DNA of 64,000 nt, taken from Symbiodinium natans. Its lineage: Eukaryota; Sar; Dinophyceae; Suessiales; Symbiodiniaceae. Under the pieces are notes generated by a model. It worked only from the letters and a program-made list of their open reading frames with translations. It did not search any database and was not told the origin of the DNA. Location of the stretch: positions 434,640 to 498,639 of the forward strand of contig CAJNDS010000324.1 of NCBI GenBank assembly GCA_905221605.1, written 5' to 3'. Within the stretch, counting starts at the first letter, position 1. The number at the start of each line of letters is the position of its first letter. Shown here one piece after another: positions 11,701-22,530 of the stretch. A program made the translations under genes and the position numbers.

Positions 11701-13999
11701 TAGGGTTTAGAGTTTTGGATTTGGAGTGCAACCCTAACAGGTGTCGACTGGAAGCAATTGCAGCAACACTTCAATCAGGCGTCTACATACTCCCTGAACC
11801 CTTCACCCTAACCATGCGGGGAAGTCCGGTACGCAGTTACGGCCCCTAAACCCAAAACCCAAAACCCAAAACCCTAAACCCTAAACCCTAAACCCTAAAC
11901 CCTAAACCCTAAACCCTAAACCCTAAACCCTAAACGAAGCCCGTAGGCTCACCTTAGACTCTCAACCCTAGGCTCAACGCAGCCAGAACCCGAGCAACCT
12001 GACTTATTAAGCTTAAGTTCTGTAACTGCTGCCGGACTGTTTGGGATTTGTGTGTAGCTGACAATGAAATTAGGACCTCGGGTTTAGGAGAAATGTGATT
12101 AAGTGGAGCTGGCTCTTTCGCTAAGAGTTGCATGGAACCCTAAACCCTAAACCCTAAACCCTAAACCCTAAACCCTAAACCCTAAACCCTAAACCCTAAA
12201 CCCTAAACCCTAAACCCTAAACCCTAAACCCTAAACCCTAACTGGGTGTAGAGTTGAATGTCTTGTGGGGGAAGACACAAAGGCTTCGGAAGCGAATTCT
12301 TGCACGACCTCCCGAAGAAACCCCTCAACCCTGAACTCTGAACTCTCAACCCTGAACCCTAAACACTAAAACCTAAACCCTAAACCCTAAACCCTAACCC
12401 CTAAACCCTAAACCCTAAACCCTAACCCCTAAACCCTAAACCCTAAACCCTAAACAAGCTTTGCGGCTTATAGGAGGGCTACTCTTCACCTCAACCCAAA
12501 GACCCATCTCTTGCAGCTGTTGGTGCCCAAAGGGTTGCACCTCAAATCCCCAAGCTAGAAACTAGGGTTTTGGATTTTGGGTTTTTGGTTTTGGGTTTGG
12601 GTTTTGGGATATGTCCATGTTCCTTATTGTGGGTTGTTTTTAAAGGACGTGATGCAGATGCTTTGCAAAGGGCTTCAACGGCCAACGCAGCTAAACTAGA
12701 CAATCTGAAGCCTAAGCCTCCAAGCTTTAAAACCCTCAAAGCGCTTAAAGCCCTTAAAGACCCTTAAAGCCCTTAAAGCCCTTAAAGCCCTTAAAGCCCT
12801 TAAAGCCCTTAAAGCCCTTAAAGCCCTTAAAGCCCTTAAAGCCCTTAAAGCCCTTAAAGCCCTTAAAGCCCTTAAAGCCCTTAAAGCCCTTAAAGCCCTT
12901 AAAGCCCTTAAAGCCCTTAAAGCCCTTAAACCCTAGACCCTAAACCGCTCGGAGACATCATGTTAGGAGTGCTTGTGCCCCAGTTAGACATGTCGGCACC
13001 GGACGTTTAGTCCTCAGGCGCGTTGAATTTCTTCAAGCTGCAGGGTCGAGTGCCTAAAGCCTAAACCCTAAACCCTAAACCCTACACCCGAAACCTTAAA
13101 AACCGCCAGCCCTAAACCCTAAACCCCAAACGCTAAACCCTAAACACTAAACACTAAACACTAAACCCTAAACCCTAAACCCTAAACCCTAAACCCTAAA
13201 CCCTAAACCCTGCCCAGACAGAATCTTGCATCAAGCGCCCGCGCGGGCCAGGTCAGCAAGACGATCTACGCGGCCGTCTTTCCAAGGAGCCTTGGATTGG
13301 GGCTTTAGTTTAGGGTTTAGGGTTTAGGGTTTAGGGTTTAGGGTTCAGGGTTTAGAGCTTTAAGGGCTTTAGGGTTCTCAAGGTGTTTAGGGTTGGTAAG
13401 GTGTTTTAGGGCGTTCAATTGCTTGAATGGTTTTTAGGGTTTAGGGTTTAGTAACCCTAAACCCTAAACCCTAAACCCTAAACCCTAAACCCTAAACCCT
13501 AAACCCTAAACCCTAAACCCTAAACCCTCAACCCTGAACAACCCATAAGTGCAGCAGTTTGTCTTTGCGTCGCCCAGGAGCGGCACAGGCTGCGTTGCCT
13601 ACAAGACCCCGCAGGAGGCGCAGCTTTTGTGCGGAGCTTTGGGGCTTTAAGGTTTGGGGTTTAGGGTTTGGGGTTGAGGGTTTAGGGTTTGGGCTCTAGG
13701 GTTTGGGGTTTAGGGTTTAGGGTTTAAGTTTAGGGTTTAGGGTTTATACGACTTTCGGCTCTTTAGGGCTGATAGGCTTTGGGAGTTCTAGGGCTGCTTT
13801 GGCTTGTTGGAGCTTGTGGTTTTAGGGTGCGGTGGTCCCGACATGAACGGCGTGAGGGCCCCTCTGAGGCGATGACAACCCCCAGCCCTAAATTTAAGTC
13901 AAGAGTTTCCAGATTTTAGCAGGGATTTAGAAAGCTAAGTGCCTCGCATTCCCCTCCCCCCTCCCTCCCACCCTCTCTCCCTCTCCCTCTCCCTCTCTT

Positions 14000-14031
<32 letters not shown>

Positions 14032-15434
14032 AATATACACATGTATATCTGTATACATACCCTTTAATGGATTGGATAGTGCACCTGATTCCCTACTCAG
14101 AATCCGTAGGTGTTGGAGTTTCTTGGCCCCGGAACCAGGGGTCTCGTGGTTAAAGGGTTCAGGGCCTGAGAGCACCCATCGACCCAGAGCAGCTAGGGAC
14201 AAGGAGACCTTGGCTAGGGACCAGGGGCCCTCTTCTGGCCAGCTCCGACTCCTAAGCCCTAAACCCTAAACCCTAAACCCTAAACCCTAAACCCTGAACC
14301 CTGAACCCTGAACCCTAAACCCTAAAAACCTCCTGGGCCCCAAGATCCCTTGAAGCACTTTAGCTTTTGCTGGGACCCTGCTACCCTTGAACCCTGGGAC
14401 GCCTTGGACCATTGGACCCTGAACTCAGAGCGTCCCTGGGAGCCCGGACCCCGAAGCCCCCTCAACGCCTGGACGGGGGAAGTATTTTGGAAGGCAAAAT
14501 TGTGTTGAGTTTAGGCCTCTAAGCCCCCCAAAAAGAACAGGTTAGGTTTTTTGTCGCCTGAGACGGAGTGGGGTGGGAAAATCGCGCCAAAGCTGCCTTT
14601 CCCATGGGGCTTTGAGAGCTAATCTGCATCCCAACGTTCACAGCTTCTGCACCAAATCGCAGCGAGCCATAAACCCCAAACCCTACACCCAGGCCCTATA
14701 AACCCTCTCCTTTGTGGTGCTTTACTGTAACTTTAGATCCTTAGCCTTGTTGGGTTTATTGGGTTTCTTAATAAGGCAGCTGCAATTTTAATTTTTAGCT
14801 ACCCTCCTAAGTGCAGCCAAGTATCATACCTTGCCCGTAGGCCACTGCGTCCCTGGCTGAGCTTCGCTCGCTTTCCCAAGCGCTGAACCCTGAACCCTAA
14901 AACCCTACGCCCCAGCCCACACCCTGAACCCCAAAACCTTCACCCTGAACCCCCCCCCCCCCCCCAAAAGCTGCACCCTATACAGTTTGGGGTTTAGGGT
15001 TTATAAGCGCCAAACGTTATGCACAGCACCCTTTGCAGGTTCAAGCCGCAGTGGAGTCATTGAGCCACGGTTGGAAGAGGGGCGAGGGGGCTAAGGTTTT
15101 AGGGTGTAGGGTTTAGGCCTTATAGGGTTTAGGGTTCAGGGTTGGAACATGGTGTAAGGATGAGTAGAGCTGGGATTCCCTTCGGTAACCCTCTTGTGGT
15201 ATGAGGATAATGATGGTCCAGCTGTTGGGAGTCAAGATTTTTACAAGCTCAAGGTCCCGAAAACAAAACACCTGACGAAGCTACCTCTTGATCGAATTGC
15301 TTTAGGGGTTTAACATAACCAGGGTGCTACACGATTTACAAGTAAACCCTTATAACCTCACCTTAGCTGCAGCCATCCCAAAGGGAGCGTTGGAGTGGAC
15401 GCTGACTTCCGTGCAGTCATGGCGAGAGTCCTAA
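8738..15434 (+). CDS. Gene B: RRM-domain RNA-binding protein (8 exons, about 125 aa)
   Basis: Exons: 8738-8783, 9604-9635, 10335-10398, 12646-12671, 13222-13286, 13578-13617, 15039-15081, 15373-15434 (TAA). All phases agree and the total is 126 codons. The head (MSWSKGWSNDGWSKG, then a GKGKGKG run) is Lys/Gly/Trp-rich. One RRM follows: RNP2-like KVWVGSIA, a helix-1 segment, GQVSKTIYAAVF, RNP1-like GTGCVAY, then VQAAVESLSHGW. The tail after the RRM is very short. RRMs bind single-stranded RNA, so a nuclear or cytoplasmic RNA-processing role is likely; the target cannot be read from sequence. Six introns have GC donors and one has GA (after 13286). The ATG follows an AG-rich stretch suitable for leader trans-splicing. 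Gene C downstream is a paralogue. An alternative is one protein spanning B and C with two RRMs, but the in-frame TAA and lack of a matching acceptor favour two genes. Confidence 0.6.
8784..10334. repeat. Gene B introns 1 and 2: TTTAGGG and CCCTAAA arrays
   Basis: TTTAGGG grading to TTTGGGG (8839-8975), CCCTAAA (9530-9570) before exon 9604-9635, TTTAGGG (9697-9760) after it, CCCTAAA (10005-10058), TTTAGGG (10159-10285). The last block lies directly before exon 10335, which is an exception to the usual orientation. Confidence 0.7.
10427..12456. repeat. Gene B intron 3: alternating arrays
   Basis: CCCTAAA/CCCTGAA 10427-10532, CCCTAAGC-type 10818-11015, TTTAGGG 11103-11168 and 11283-11333, degenerate blocks 11640-11715, CCCTAAA 11850-11936, 12135-12240 and 12354-12455. 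Short unique spacers lie between; I see no gene in them. Confidence 0.7.
12726..12935. repeat. CCCTTAAAG 9-mer tandem array
   Basis: About 20 nearly perfect 9-bp CCCTTAAAG units, a variant of the CCCTAAA unit that has spread locally. It lies just after the candidate gene B exon 12646-12671. Confidence 0.9.
13055..13760. repeat. Arrays flanking gene B exons 13222-13286 and 13578-13617
   Basis: CCCTAAA (13055-13212) before and TTTAGGG (13310-13350) after the first exon; CCCTAAA (13454-13530) before and TTTAGGG/TTTGGGG (13645-13748) after the second. This is the clearest local example of the exon-flanking orientation rule. Confidence 0.8.
13761..15038. other. Gene B intron, 3' part
   Basis: A CT/TA microsatellite (13970-14030), CCCTAAA/CCCTGAA (14257-14320), the family V repeat (14711-14821), and degenerate repeat sequence with a poly-C run (14950-14965). 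I see no gene. Confidence 0.5.
14711..14821. mobile_element. Dispersed repeat family V, copy 1
   Basis: About 111 bp starting TTTGTGGTGCTTTACTGTAAC and ending AAGTGCAGCCAAG. It is nearly identical to 23324-23432, with only scattered substitutions and short indels. No coding capacity. Confidence 0.75.
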
Positions 15435-16123
15435 TTGAAGCCTATGTCCCTAGGGCAAATACTCGTAATGTAGCCCGGAGTCTCATAACGGGGTCCTGAG
15501 CCCTATACACCCCCAATCCCGAAACACCCGAAACCCTTAGCCAACATTCTCCCCCCCGTGTACTCTCCAATTTCTCTGGCGGCTTGTGGTTGAGGTTGTA
15601 CAGGGTTTCTCGGACCCAGTGTAGGCCCTTACTCCCTTTTTTTAGGCTTAGGTTCCCTTATAAGCCTCTTTAGACCAAAAAGGGCACCCGTTCTTACTCT
15701 TGGGTCTAGGTTTATAGGGCTCAGGGGTTTAGGTGAAGCCTTAGCCCACGCCTCTCTGAGGAATGGCTCCTGGCTAGGATCCGGTCAGATTGAGGTCGAC
15801 TACCATATAAAACCAGCAGGCAAGAGGTTTGAGTTCAGTAAATTGCGGGTTTAGGGTTCCGGTTTAGGGTTTAGGGTTTGGAGTGTTTGGGATCAGTAGA
15901 GGACCCTAGACCCTAAACTAAACCCTGAACCCTGTTTTCCAGCGGGTTGCAAAGATGTTGTTGCTTCCTTCCGCCGGGCGCCAGGATTAGGCCCTGCAAA
16001 TCTGGGCTTTGGGTTTTGCGGTGCGGTCTGGAAACCCGATATGCTTGAAAGCCTAAACCCTCCTCCCTTTACCCGAAGTCCTACAAATTCGGGGTTTGGG
16101 CTTGGGCGTAGAAAGCCGAAAAG

Positions 16124-16162
<39 letters not shown>

Positions 16163-16509
16163 CCCACGCCCCCGCAAGGTCAACCCGACTAAACCCCGAA
16201 CCCCACAAAACCCCATTAACACTCGGCGTGAACCCATTTCGGATGTTGCTGGCTTTGGCTTCGGGAGCCAGGATCCTCCTAATCCCCAAACCCTAAACCC
16301 CAAACCCCAAACCCCAAACCCTAAACCCCAAACCCTAAACCCTAAACCCTAGACCCCAAACCCTAGACCCCAAACCCTAAACCCTAAACCCCAAACCCTA
16401 AACCCCAAACCCTAAACCCCAAACCCTAGACCCCAAACCCTAAACCCTAAACCCCAAACCCTAAACCCCAAACCCTAGACCCCAAACCCTAAACCCTAAA
16501 CCCTGCATT
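15435..16509. repeat. Gap between genes B and C: degenerate repeats, poly-C and CCCTAAA/CCCCAAA array
   Basis: A family IV-like remnant lies near 15605-15720. A run of more than 30 C lies at about 16126-16160; the Pro- and Gly-rich ORFs there are its translation. A mixed array of CCCTAAA, CCCCAAA and CCCTAGA units (16288-16505) leads to the gene C start. Confidence 0.6.
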
Positions 16510-19500
16510 ATGTTCCCTGCCACACCTGGAGGCCGAAAAGGCATGGCCAAGGGCAAGCAGAGCTACCAGCCAAACTTCACGAGCGTCATGAAGCCGATGT
16601 TCCAGACGCTCAGCTTCGGCTTGGGGTTTAGGGTTTAGGGTTGAGGGTTGAGGGTTGAGGGTTTAGGGTTTAGGGTTTAGGGTTTAGGGTTTGGGCTTTC
16701 TGTTAGGGCTTGGGGACCTGACGTCGCAGGCAACACTTGTGGAGTACTTTTGTTGTTTGGTGCCGGTGGGGGGTGGGTGGGTGGCGGGTGAGGTTTGGGA
16801 ATTGGATCCATCTATGTAAACCCATGGAGGGGGGCTGATCGACGAGATAGATTTTGGGATCTCACCCAAAAGATAGCCCCTCTGAATCCTCACGTAACGT
16901 AGTTGACCTCCCAAGGCTAACTGGCTAACCTTCAGTTGCTGTAGGAAGTTGGAGAAGTAAGATCTGAAGGTACGCCCCAAACCCCAAACCCAAAAGTCCC
17001 AGCCTCCTTCCACGCCGGGTTTAGGGCTCATGCCGGCACCCTTCACTAAGCCTGAAAGCCCCGCGCCCCGCAATCCTGCACTCCGTAACGTACAACCTCA
17101 GACCCTAAGCCCCAAACCTTACACCCTAAACCCTAAACCCTAAACCCTAAACCCTAAACCCTAAACCCTAAACCCTAAACCCTAAACCCTAAACCCTAAA
17201 CCCTAAACCCTAAACCCTAAACCCTAAACCCCCCAAGCGCTGCGTGAGGAAGACCACCTGGGCACCGCAGACGACCTGGGGCGCCGGATCCTGGGCAAAG
17301 GGCGCGGCCAAAGGGAAGGGCAAGTTCGGCAAAGGAAAAGGCGCTCCTGGGAGGGGGGGGTTTAGGGTTTAGGGTTTGGGGTTTAGGGTTTAGGGTTTCG
17401 GGTTTAGGACTTAGGGTTTAAGGTTTCGGGTTCAGGGTTTAGGGTTTGAAGGGCAAGTTCGGCAAAGGAAAAGGCACCCCGTGGGGGTTTAGGGTGATAA
17501 ACCACCCACAATACGACCCATCCAATGAGTAATAAAGTGGGCTCCTGCCATTCGGCCCTTTTCGCAGGGGTTTAAGGGTGTCAAGGGTGTAGGGGTTTAG
17601 GGGTTTAGGGTTTAAGCCGCAGCCCTTGCCTTTGCCTCCAGGCAAGATGGAAGGCGACATTCAGAAGCTGAAAACCATCGACAACTCTCTCAAGGCAAGA
17701 GTTTGTTTTTGTTTTTTGATTTGTGTTTTTGTGGTTTAGGGTGCGGGGGTTTAGGGTTGAGGGTTTAGGGTTTAGGGTTTAGGGTTTAGGGTTTCATTGA
17801 ATACCTGACCGAGAACGGCTGCTTTCAGCACTGCTCGGCACCCTTGCTGTCGGAGGGGTTCTCCGGTTTGGTATCGGAGGATTCACGCCGTTCTGGGGCG
17901 AGGGGGGGGCTTGGTTTGTCCCTGAGCCCTGTAAACCTTAGTCCTAAACCCTAAACCCTAAATCCTATGCCATAGCCCTAAGCCTTAAACTCTAAACCCT
18001 AAACCCTAAACCCTAAACCCTCGGCAAACTTGGGGGCCTAAGATCATCCGGAGTCTCATGTGTTTTTGCTGGGGCTGCGTCCTTTTGTTGCCCAATAAGC
18101 AAGCGGCGGATGCCTGGTAGTATCCACATGTTCCCCCCTTTTTTAGGGTTCGAGGGTTTGAGGGTTTGAGGGTTTGAGGGTTTGAGGGTTTGAGGGTATG
18201 TGGGCTTTGAGGGCTTTGAGGGTTTAGGAGTAGACTCGCCTTAAAAGTACCAGCAAATGTGGAGTGAGATCGAGAAAGGGCCCATAATCCAGATCAACCC
18301 CTAATCACGAAATCTCTGAAAGCTCTGAGAGCCATCTTTGTCCGACACCGAAGACCTGAACCCTAAGAGCCTGAAACCCAAACCCTAAAACCCTAAAGAA
18401 CTTAAAACCCTAAAGAGTAGCCGAAAGCCTTTCGAGCCCGAGCGCCCGAGCTGCCAACAGGTGTGGATCGGAGGCCTCGACGGCTCCGTCACGTGGAAGC
18501 AGCTCGAGGTGTAAAAGCCCGAAACCCTAAAACGTGGCTTTGAGGGTTTAGGGTTTAGGGTTCAGGGTTTAGGGTTTCGGGTTTCGGGTTTAGGGTTTAC
18601 GGGGCGTTGCTTCTGTCAACCCAAAACCCAAGAGGCTAAACCCTTCGCCACACGACGATGCTAGAACCCATGGGGCCCCCGCCGGCTGTGGCCAGAGAAG
18701 TCGAGGCTTGTCTCCCCTGGGTTCCCTACTGCCCCCCCTATACTACCGTGCTGGGTTCCCTTCTTAATGACCTTAATTAAGCTTGTTTTTTCCCTAACCA
18801 GCCTTAATTATGGGGGGAACCTAGGGGGGGTAGTATAGAGGGGTGGGGAGTAGGGGAACCCCTGATCGACCCGCAGCCTGAAACTTCCCAGATCTTGGCA
18901 AGGAAGGAGGCAACTCGATACAGGGCTCCAAAGTTCCTAATTCCTATAAGAACCCATGAGTTAGTGAAAGCCCTAAACCCTAAACCCTAAACCCTAAACC
19001 CTAAACCCTAAACCCTAAACCCTAAACCCTAAACCCTAAACCCTAAACCCTAAACCCTAAACCCTTAGAAAAAACCGACAGATAAATGGCCGGGGGCGGC
19101 TGATTTCCGAGCAGCAGCTGCTCTAAGCTGGGCCCCGTTTGCTGCGTTGTGTCTCGATGTTGTTTAGGGCGTCAGCTTCTGTCACGAAGGCACCCCTTGC
19201 CGATGTTTGGGGTTTAGGGTTTAGGGCTTAGGGTTTAGAGTTTCGGGCGACCCTAAACCCTAAACCCTAACCTCCCCCTCTCCTGAGTTCAATATAATTG
19301 TAATATGTTATGTAGTTGTATACCATGTATGTAGCAAGTGCTTACCCACCCCCTCCCCCCCCCCCCCCCCCAAAAGAAAAAAACAACTAAACCCTAAACT
19401 AGACCCTAACCCCTAACCCCTAATCCCTCACCCCTAACCCCTAACTCCTAACCTTTAAACCCTAAACCCTAAACCATACACCCTACACCCTAAACCCTAA

Positions 19501-22208
19501 ACCCTAAACCCTAAACCCTAAACCCTAAACCCTAAACCCTAGACCCTAAACCCTAAACCCTAAACCCTAAACCCTCAACCCATAAACCCTAAACCCTAAA
19601 CCCTAAACCCTAAACCCCAAACCCACCCTGAGCCCAGAGCGCCAGGAGCACTTTTCACAAGTCAGCAAGCCCACCTGGGCCACGGTCTTCCCAAAGGCAG
19701 CTCTTTCTTTGGCTTAGGGCTTGCTAGGGTTTAGGGTTTAGGGTTTAGGGTTTAGGGTTTAGAGTTTAGGGTTTAGGGTTTAGGGTTTAGGGTTTAGGGT
19801 TTAGGGTTTAGGGTTTGGGGCTCAACCCTCAAGCTTCAGTACACCCTTTAAATGTCTTGGATTTAGGGTTCAGGTTCCCACAAAAGCCCTACAGCAAGCC
19901 TTCAACCCTAGACCCCTGAACCCCGTAAGGCTAGAGGGCCCAAGGCCTACCACCCGCAAGCTTACACCCCACACCAGCCCCAGTGTATGGCAGAGGTTTG
20001 GGAAGTATGGAGTGTAAAGACGTGTCAGGGGGTGTCCAAAACCAAGTTGTTGTAGGTCGTTATCAGGATACTCCTTAGGTCACTTGCAAGCACCCGTATA
20101 CAGATGCTTCAGGTGTTTGATGTTCAGGCTGCATGGCTCTTAAGCCTTTTCGGAATCCCCAAACCCTTCAACTCCTTCTAAGCCCTAAGCCCTAAGCCCT
20201 GAACCCCAAACCCTAAATCCCTAAACTTCCTACACCCTGACCCTAAACCCTAAATCCCAAAACCCTAAACTTCCTAAACCCTACTTCCCTAGACCATAAA
20301 CACTGAATCCCTAAGCTTCCTGAACTTCCTAAATCTTCCTAAGCCCTGCCCTAAATCCCTAAGCCGCAACCTAAACCCTAAATGCCTAAACTTCCGAAAC
20401 CCTAAACTTAAATCCCGAAGCCGCAACCTCAACCCCCGAATCCCTAAATCCCTAAACTTCCTAAACCCGAAATCCCGAAATCCCGAAGCCGCAACCTCCC
20501 AACCCTAAACAAATAACCCTAAATAACCCTAAATAACCCTAAATAACCCTAAATAACCCTAAATCACCCTAAATAACCCTAAATAACCCTAAATAACCCT
20601 AAATAACCCTGAACCCTGAATCCCTAAACCCTAAACCCTAAACTCCCTCCTTCCCTTCAGGGCACCGGCTGCGTGGCCTTCCCTTCGACTCTTGGTGGGC
20701 CAGTGGTACCCTTTTGCCCTTTTTCATGTGGTTTCTGGGCCCTAAACCCCTAATTAAACCCCTAAAACCTAAACCCTAAACCCTAAACCCTAAGCCCTAA
20801 ACCCTAAACCCTAAACCCTACAAACCCTACAAACCCTAAACCCAAACCCTACCATAATATGGTTAATTTCTGGGCCACCAAGGACCAGCGACGTGCAACT
20901 TGCGGTGTCGATGCTGAATGGAACATCCATCGGCGTGGCCCTCTGGGGGGTTCAGGGTGTAGGGTTTAGGGTTTAGGGTTTAAGGCCCTAGGATTTGGGG
21001 TTCAGGGTTTAGGGTTCAGGGCTCGTCGTTTAGTGCTTGAAGGGGGTTTTGGGTTTAAGGGGTGTAGGGATTAGACGGTTTTTGAAGATTCAGGGTTTAG
21101 TGCCAAAAAGGGGTTTAGGCTGAGGGATTCAGGGTTTTAGGGGTTTGGGGCGTTTTGGGTTTAGGGGTTCAGGGTTTAGGGTTGGGGTTTCGAGGGCAGC
21201 AAGGTTTGAGGGCCTTTTCTTGTTCAGGGTGTTTAGGGGATTGGAGTGCGGTTTTTGTGTGAGGGAGTCAAGCATTTGGCGAGGCCGGGGGGGCCTGAAC
21301 CCTAAACCCGAAACTCTAAACCCTAAACCCTATACCCTAAACCCTAAACCCTAAACCCATTCTATCCCTGTCGTTTTGGCTCGGGCAAGTTCACCCCGAA
21401 ATCCGTAAGCCCACTTTGATGCAGATCGCGAGGTGGCTGTGTGATCGAAGTGGACGTGTTCACTGGTAAGCAGAGTGGCTGAGGCCCGGATCAGAGAGTC
21501 TTTGAATATCGAACCTGCAGCCTGTTTGCGGCTACTACCCTACTTTAGATAACAGCAAACTCTTACCACCGAAACGGTGCACCTTTAAATGCTTGGACTG
21601 AAATTTTACAGCTGGGACGCCCAGTTTTCTAATTCAGGGTTAGCATTCTGTGTGAACCGGCTTCCCTCAACCCCCAAAACCCGACGGCAGAAGGGCCGCC
21701 CTTTCGTCATGAACCTGAAGCCCTACACCCCAAGCCCTACACCCCCCAAACCCCAAACCCCAAACCCCAAACCCCAAGCCCCAAGCCCCAAGCCCCAAGC
21801 CCCAAACCCCAAACCCCAAACCCCAAACCCCAAGCCCCAAACCCCAAACCCCAATGAACAATGAACCCCAAACCCAAACCAGAAACCCCAAGCCGGTTTT
21901 GCGCCAGGCCGTGTTCTTATTTCCGGCCCCCGCTGCACGCGGGACGCTGTGAGGAGTGGCGCTTCGAAGTGCATCTCATGGTTCCGGCCATGCTACTGAA
22001 CCCTACTAGCTCTTAAACAGGGAATTAGGGATGTGTCCCTCTACAGGCTCTTAAAAGTCGCCGAAATAAGATAGAGCAACCCCCAAACTCGGGAGCTGTA
22101 GCCCAAGGTCATCGGCTAGTGGCTTGTATGTAAGGAAAGCTTGGGGCAACCCGGAGAGAGAGCTGGTCCAGTTCGTTCTCACGCCCGAAGATTGCGTCTT
22201 GCCCTTGA
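16510..22208 (+). CDS. Gene C: RRM-domain RNA-binding protein, paralogue of gene B (9 exons, about 172 aa)
   Basis: Exons: 16510-16625, 17249-17340, 17642-17694, 18461-18508, 19646-19696, 20661-20686, 20883-20932, 21433-21465, 22159-22208 (TGA); 173 codons in phase. The head contains MAKGKQSYQPNFTSV, then TTWAPQTTWGAGSWAKG and KGKGKFGKGKG. The RRM reads RNP2-like VWIGGLDGSVTWKQLE, EHFSQVSKPTWATVF, RNP1-like GTGCVAF, VQLAVSMLNGTSIG, and ends CVIEVDVF. It aligns with gene B throughout (DIxKLxTIDxxxKVW, QVSKxxxAxVFP, GTGCVA). Donors include AAG|GC, CTTC|GA and TCG|GC. The start could be 16543 instead (second in-frame ATG). The last exon is least certain because three frames are open there. The sixth intron is exactly a TIR element. 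A 28-bp direct repeat duplicates the end of exon 2 and its donor, so an alternative donor exists at 17473. Confidence 0.6.
16623..17248. repeat. Gene C intron 1
   Basis: A TTTAGGG/TTGAGGG array (16623-16692) begins at the exon edge, so the 5' splice site reads into the repeat (GG|GTTTAGGG). Unique sequence follows, then about 17 CCCTAAA units (17110-17232) before the next exon. Confidence 0.65.
17315..17342 (+). repeat. 28-bp direct repeat, left copy (end of gene C exon 2)
   Basis: GAAGGGCAAGTTCGGCAAAG and the following AAAAGGC are repeated exactly at 17448-17475. The copies flank a TTTAGGG array. Both carry the same AAAAG|GC donor. Confidence 0.85.
17448..17475 (+). repeat. 28-bp direct repeat, right copy
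   Basis: Exact copy of 17315-17342, 133 bp downstream. It encodes the same KGKFGKGKG peptide and could act as an alternative exon or donor. Confidence 0.85.
17476..19645. repeat. Gene C introns 3-4: arrays and 8-mer repeat
   Basis: TTTAGGG (17735-17795), GGGTTTGA 8-mers (18145-18195), TTTAGGG (18544-18601), CCCTAAA (18968-19064), a poly-C run (19355-19370), CCCTAAA (19385-19622). Exons 17642-17694 and 18461-18508 lie between. Nothing else gene-like is seen. Confidence 0.65.
18719..18861. mobile_element. TIR element family IX, single copy
   Basis: GGTTCCCTACTGCCCCCCCT and the following ATACTAC on the left are inverted on the right (GTAGTATAGAGGGGTGGGGAG then TAGGGGAACC). The core is AT-rich with TTAATTAA. 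No ORF. Confidence 0.6.
19727..20660. repeat. Gene C intron 5: TTTAGGG at 5' end, CCCTAAA variants at 3' end
   Basis: TTTAGGG units (19727-19816) begin 30 bases after the exon. The 3' part (20160-20640) is degenerate CCCTAAA, including about ten AAATAACCCT 10-mers (20508-20610). Confidence 0.75.
20687..20882 (+). mobile_element. Family IV TIR element that is exactly a gene C intron (introner-like)
   Basis: The left arm CTTGGTGGGCCAGTGGT begins at 20691. The right arm TTCTGGGCCACCAAG ends at 20882, and its last two bases are the AG acceptor. The flanks GACT (20687-20690) and GACC (20883-20886) look like a 4-bp target duplication, and the GA of the left one is the donor. The interior is CCCTAAA array. 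Removing it joins GTGCVAF to SDVQLAV in frame. Related elements: 37959-38069, 54128-54244, 57777-57882. Confidence 0.65.
20945..21358. repeat. Gene C intron 7: TTTAGGG then CCCTAAA
   Basis: Degenerate TTTAGGG (20945-21190) begins within about 15 bases of the exon; CCCTAAA units (21298-21358) lie near the 3' end. Confidence 0.65.
21466..22158. other. Gene C last intron
   Basis: Unique sequence and a CCCCAAA/CCCCAAG array (21723-21890). The Gly/Trp/Leu-rich reading frames on the opposite strand are translations of the array, not genes. Confidence 0.5.
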
Positions 22209-22236
22209 AGAAGCCTAACTATATCTGTATACATGA

Positions 22237-22267
<31 letters not shown>

Positions 22268-22530
22268 ATATGTATATGTATATGTGTATATATATATGTG
22301 TATAAATAAATAAATAAATATATATATATATATATACTTCCCCTCTTATGAATTACGCTTACAGCAAGCCCCTGCAGACGTGTAAATCCGTTAAGAGATC
22401 CATGAGACTTCATGTACAACGTAAGGGACCCCCAAGGCTGCAGGACCCCCTGGGCAGTGAATCATTGTTGTCATGTTCGAGACCATGCCTCTGCGGAGTG
22501 ATTGCGGCTTCAGCGGCGCCATTGTTCAGC
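22209..22530. repeat. Gap between genes C and D with (TA)n microsatellite
   Basis: About 320 bp. A TA-rich tract (22235-22337) includes AAATA units. No promoter motif recognised. Confidence 0.5.

Noticed and set aside
12726-12935. CRISPR array
   Set aside because: Units are 9 bp and contiguous with no spacers; no other array has spacer structure and the sequence is eukaryotic.
15893-16352. ORFs with poly-Pro or poly-Gly across 16126-16160
   Set aside because: They translate a poly-C run and adjacent degenerate repeats on both strands.
8738-22208. Single two-RRM protein spanning genes B and C
   Set aside because: Exon 15373 runs in frame to TAA at 15432-15434, and no acceptor near 16510 gives the needed phase; still possible if an exon was missed.
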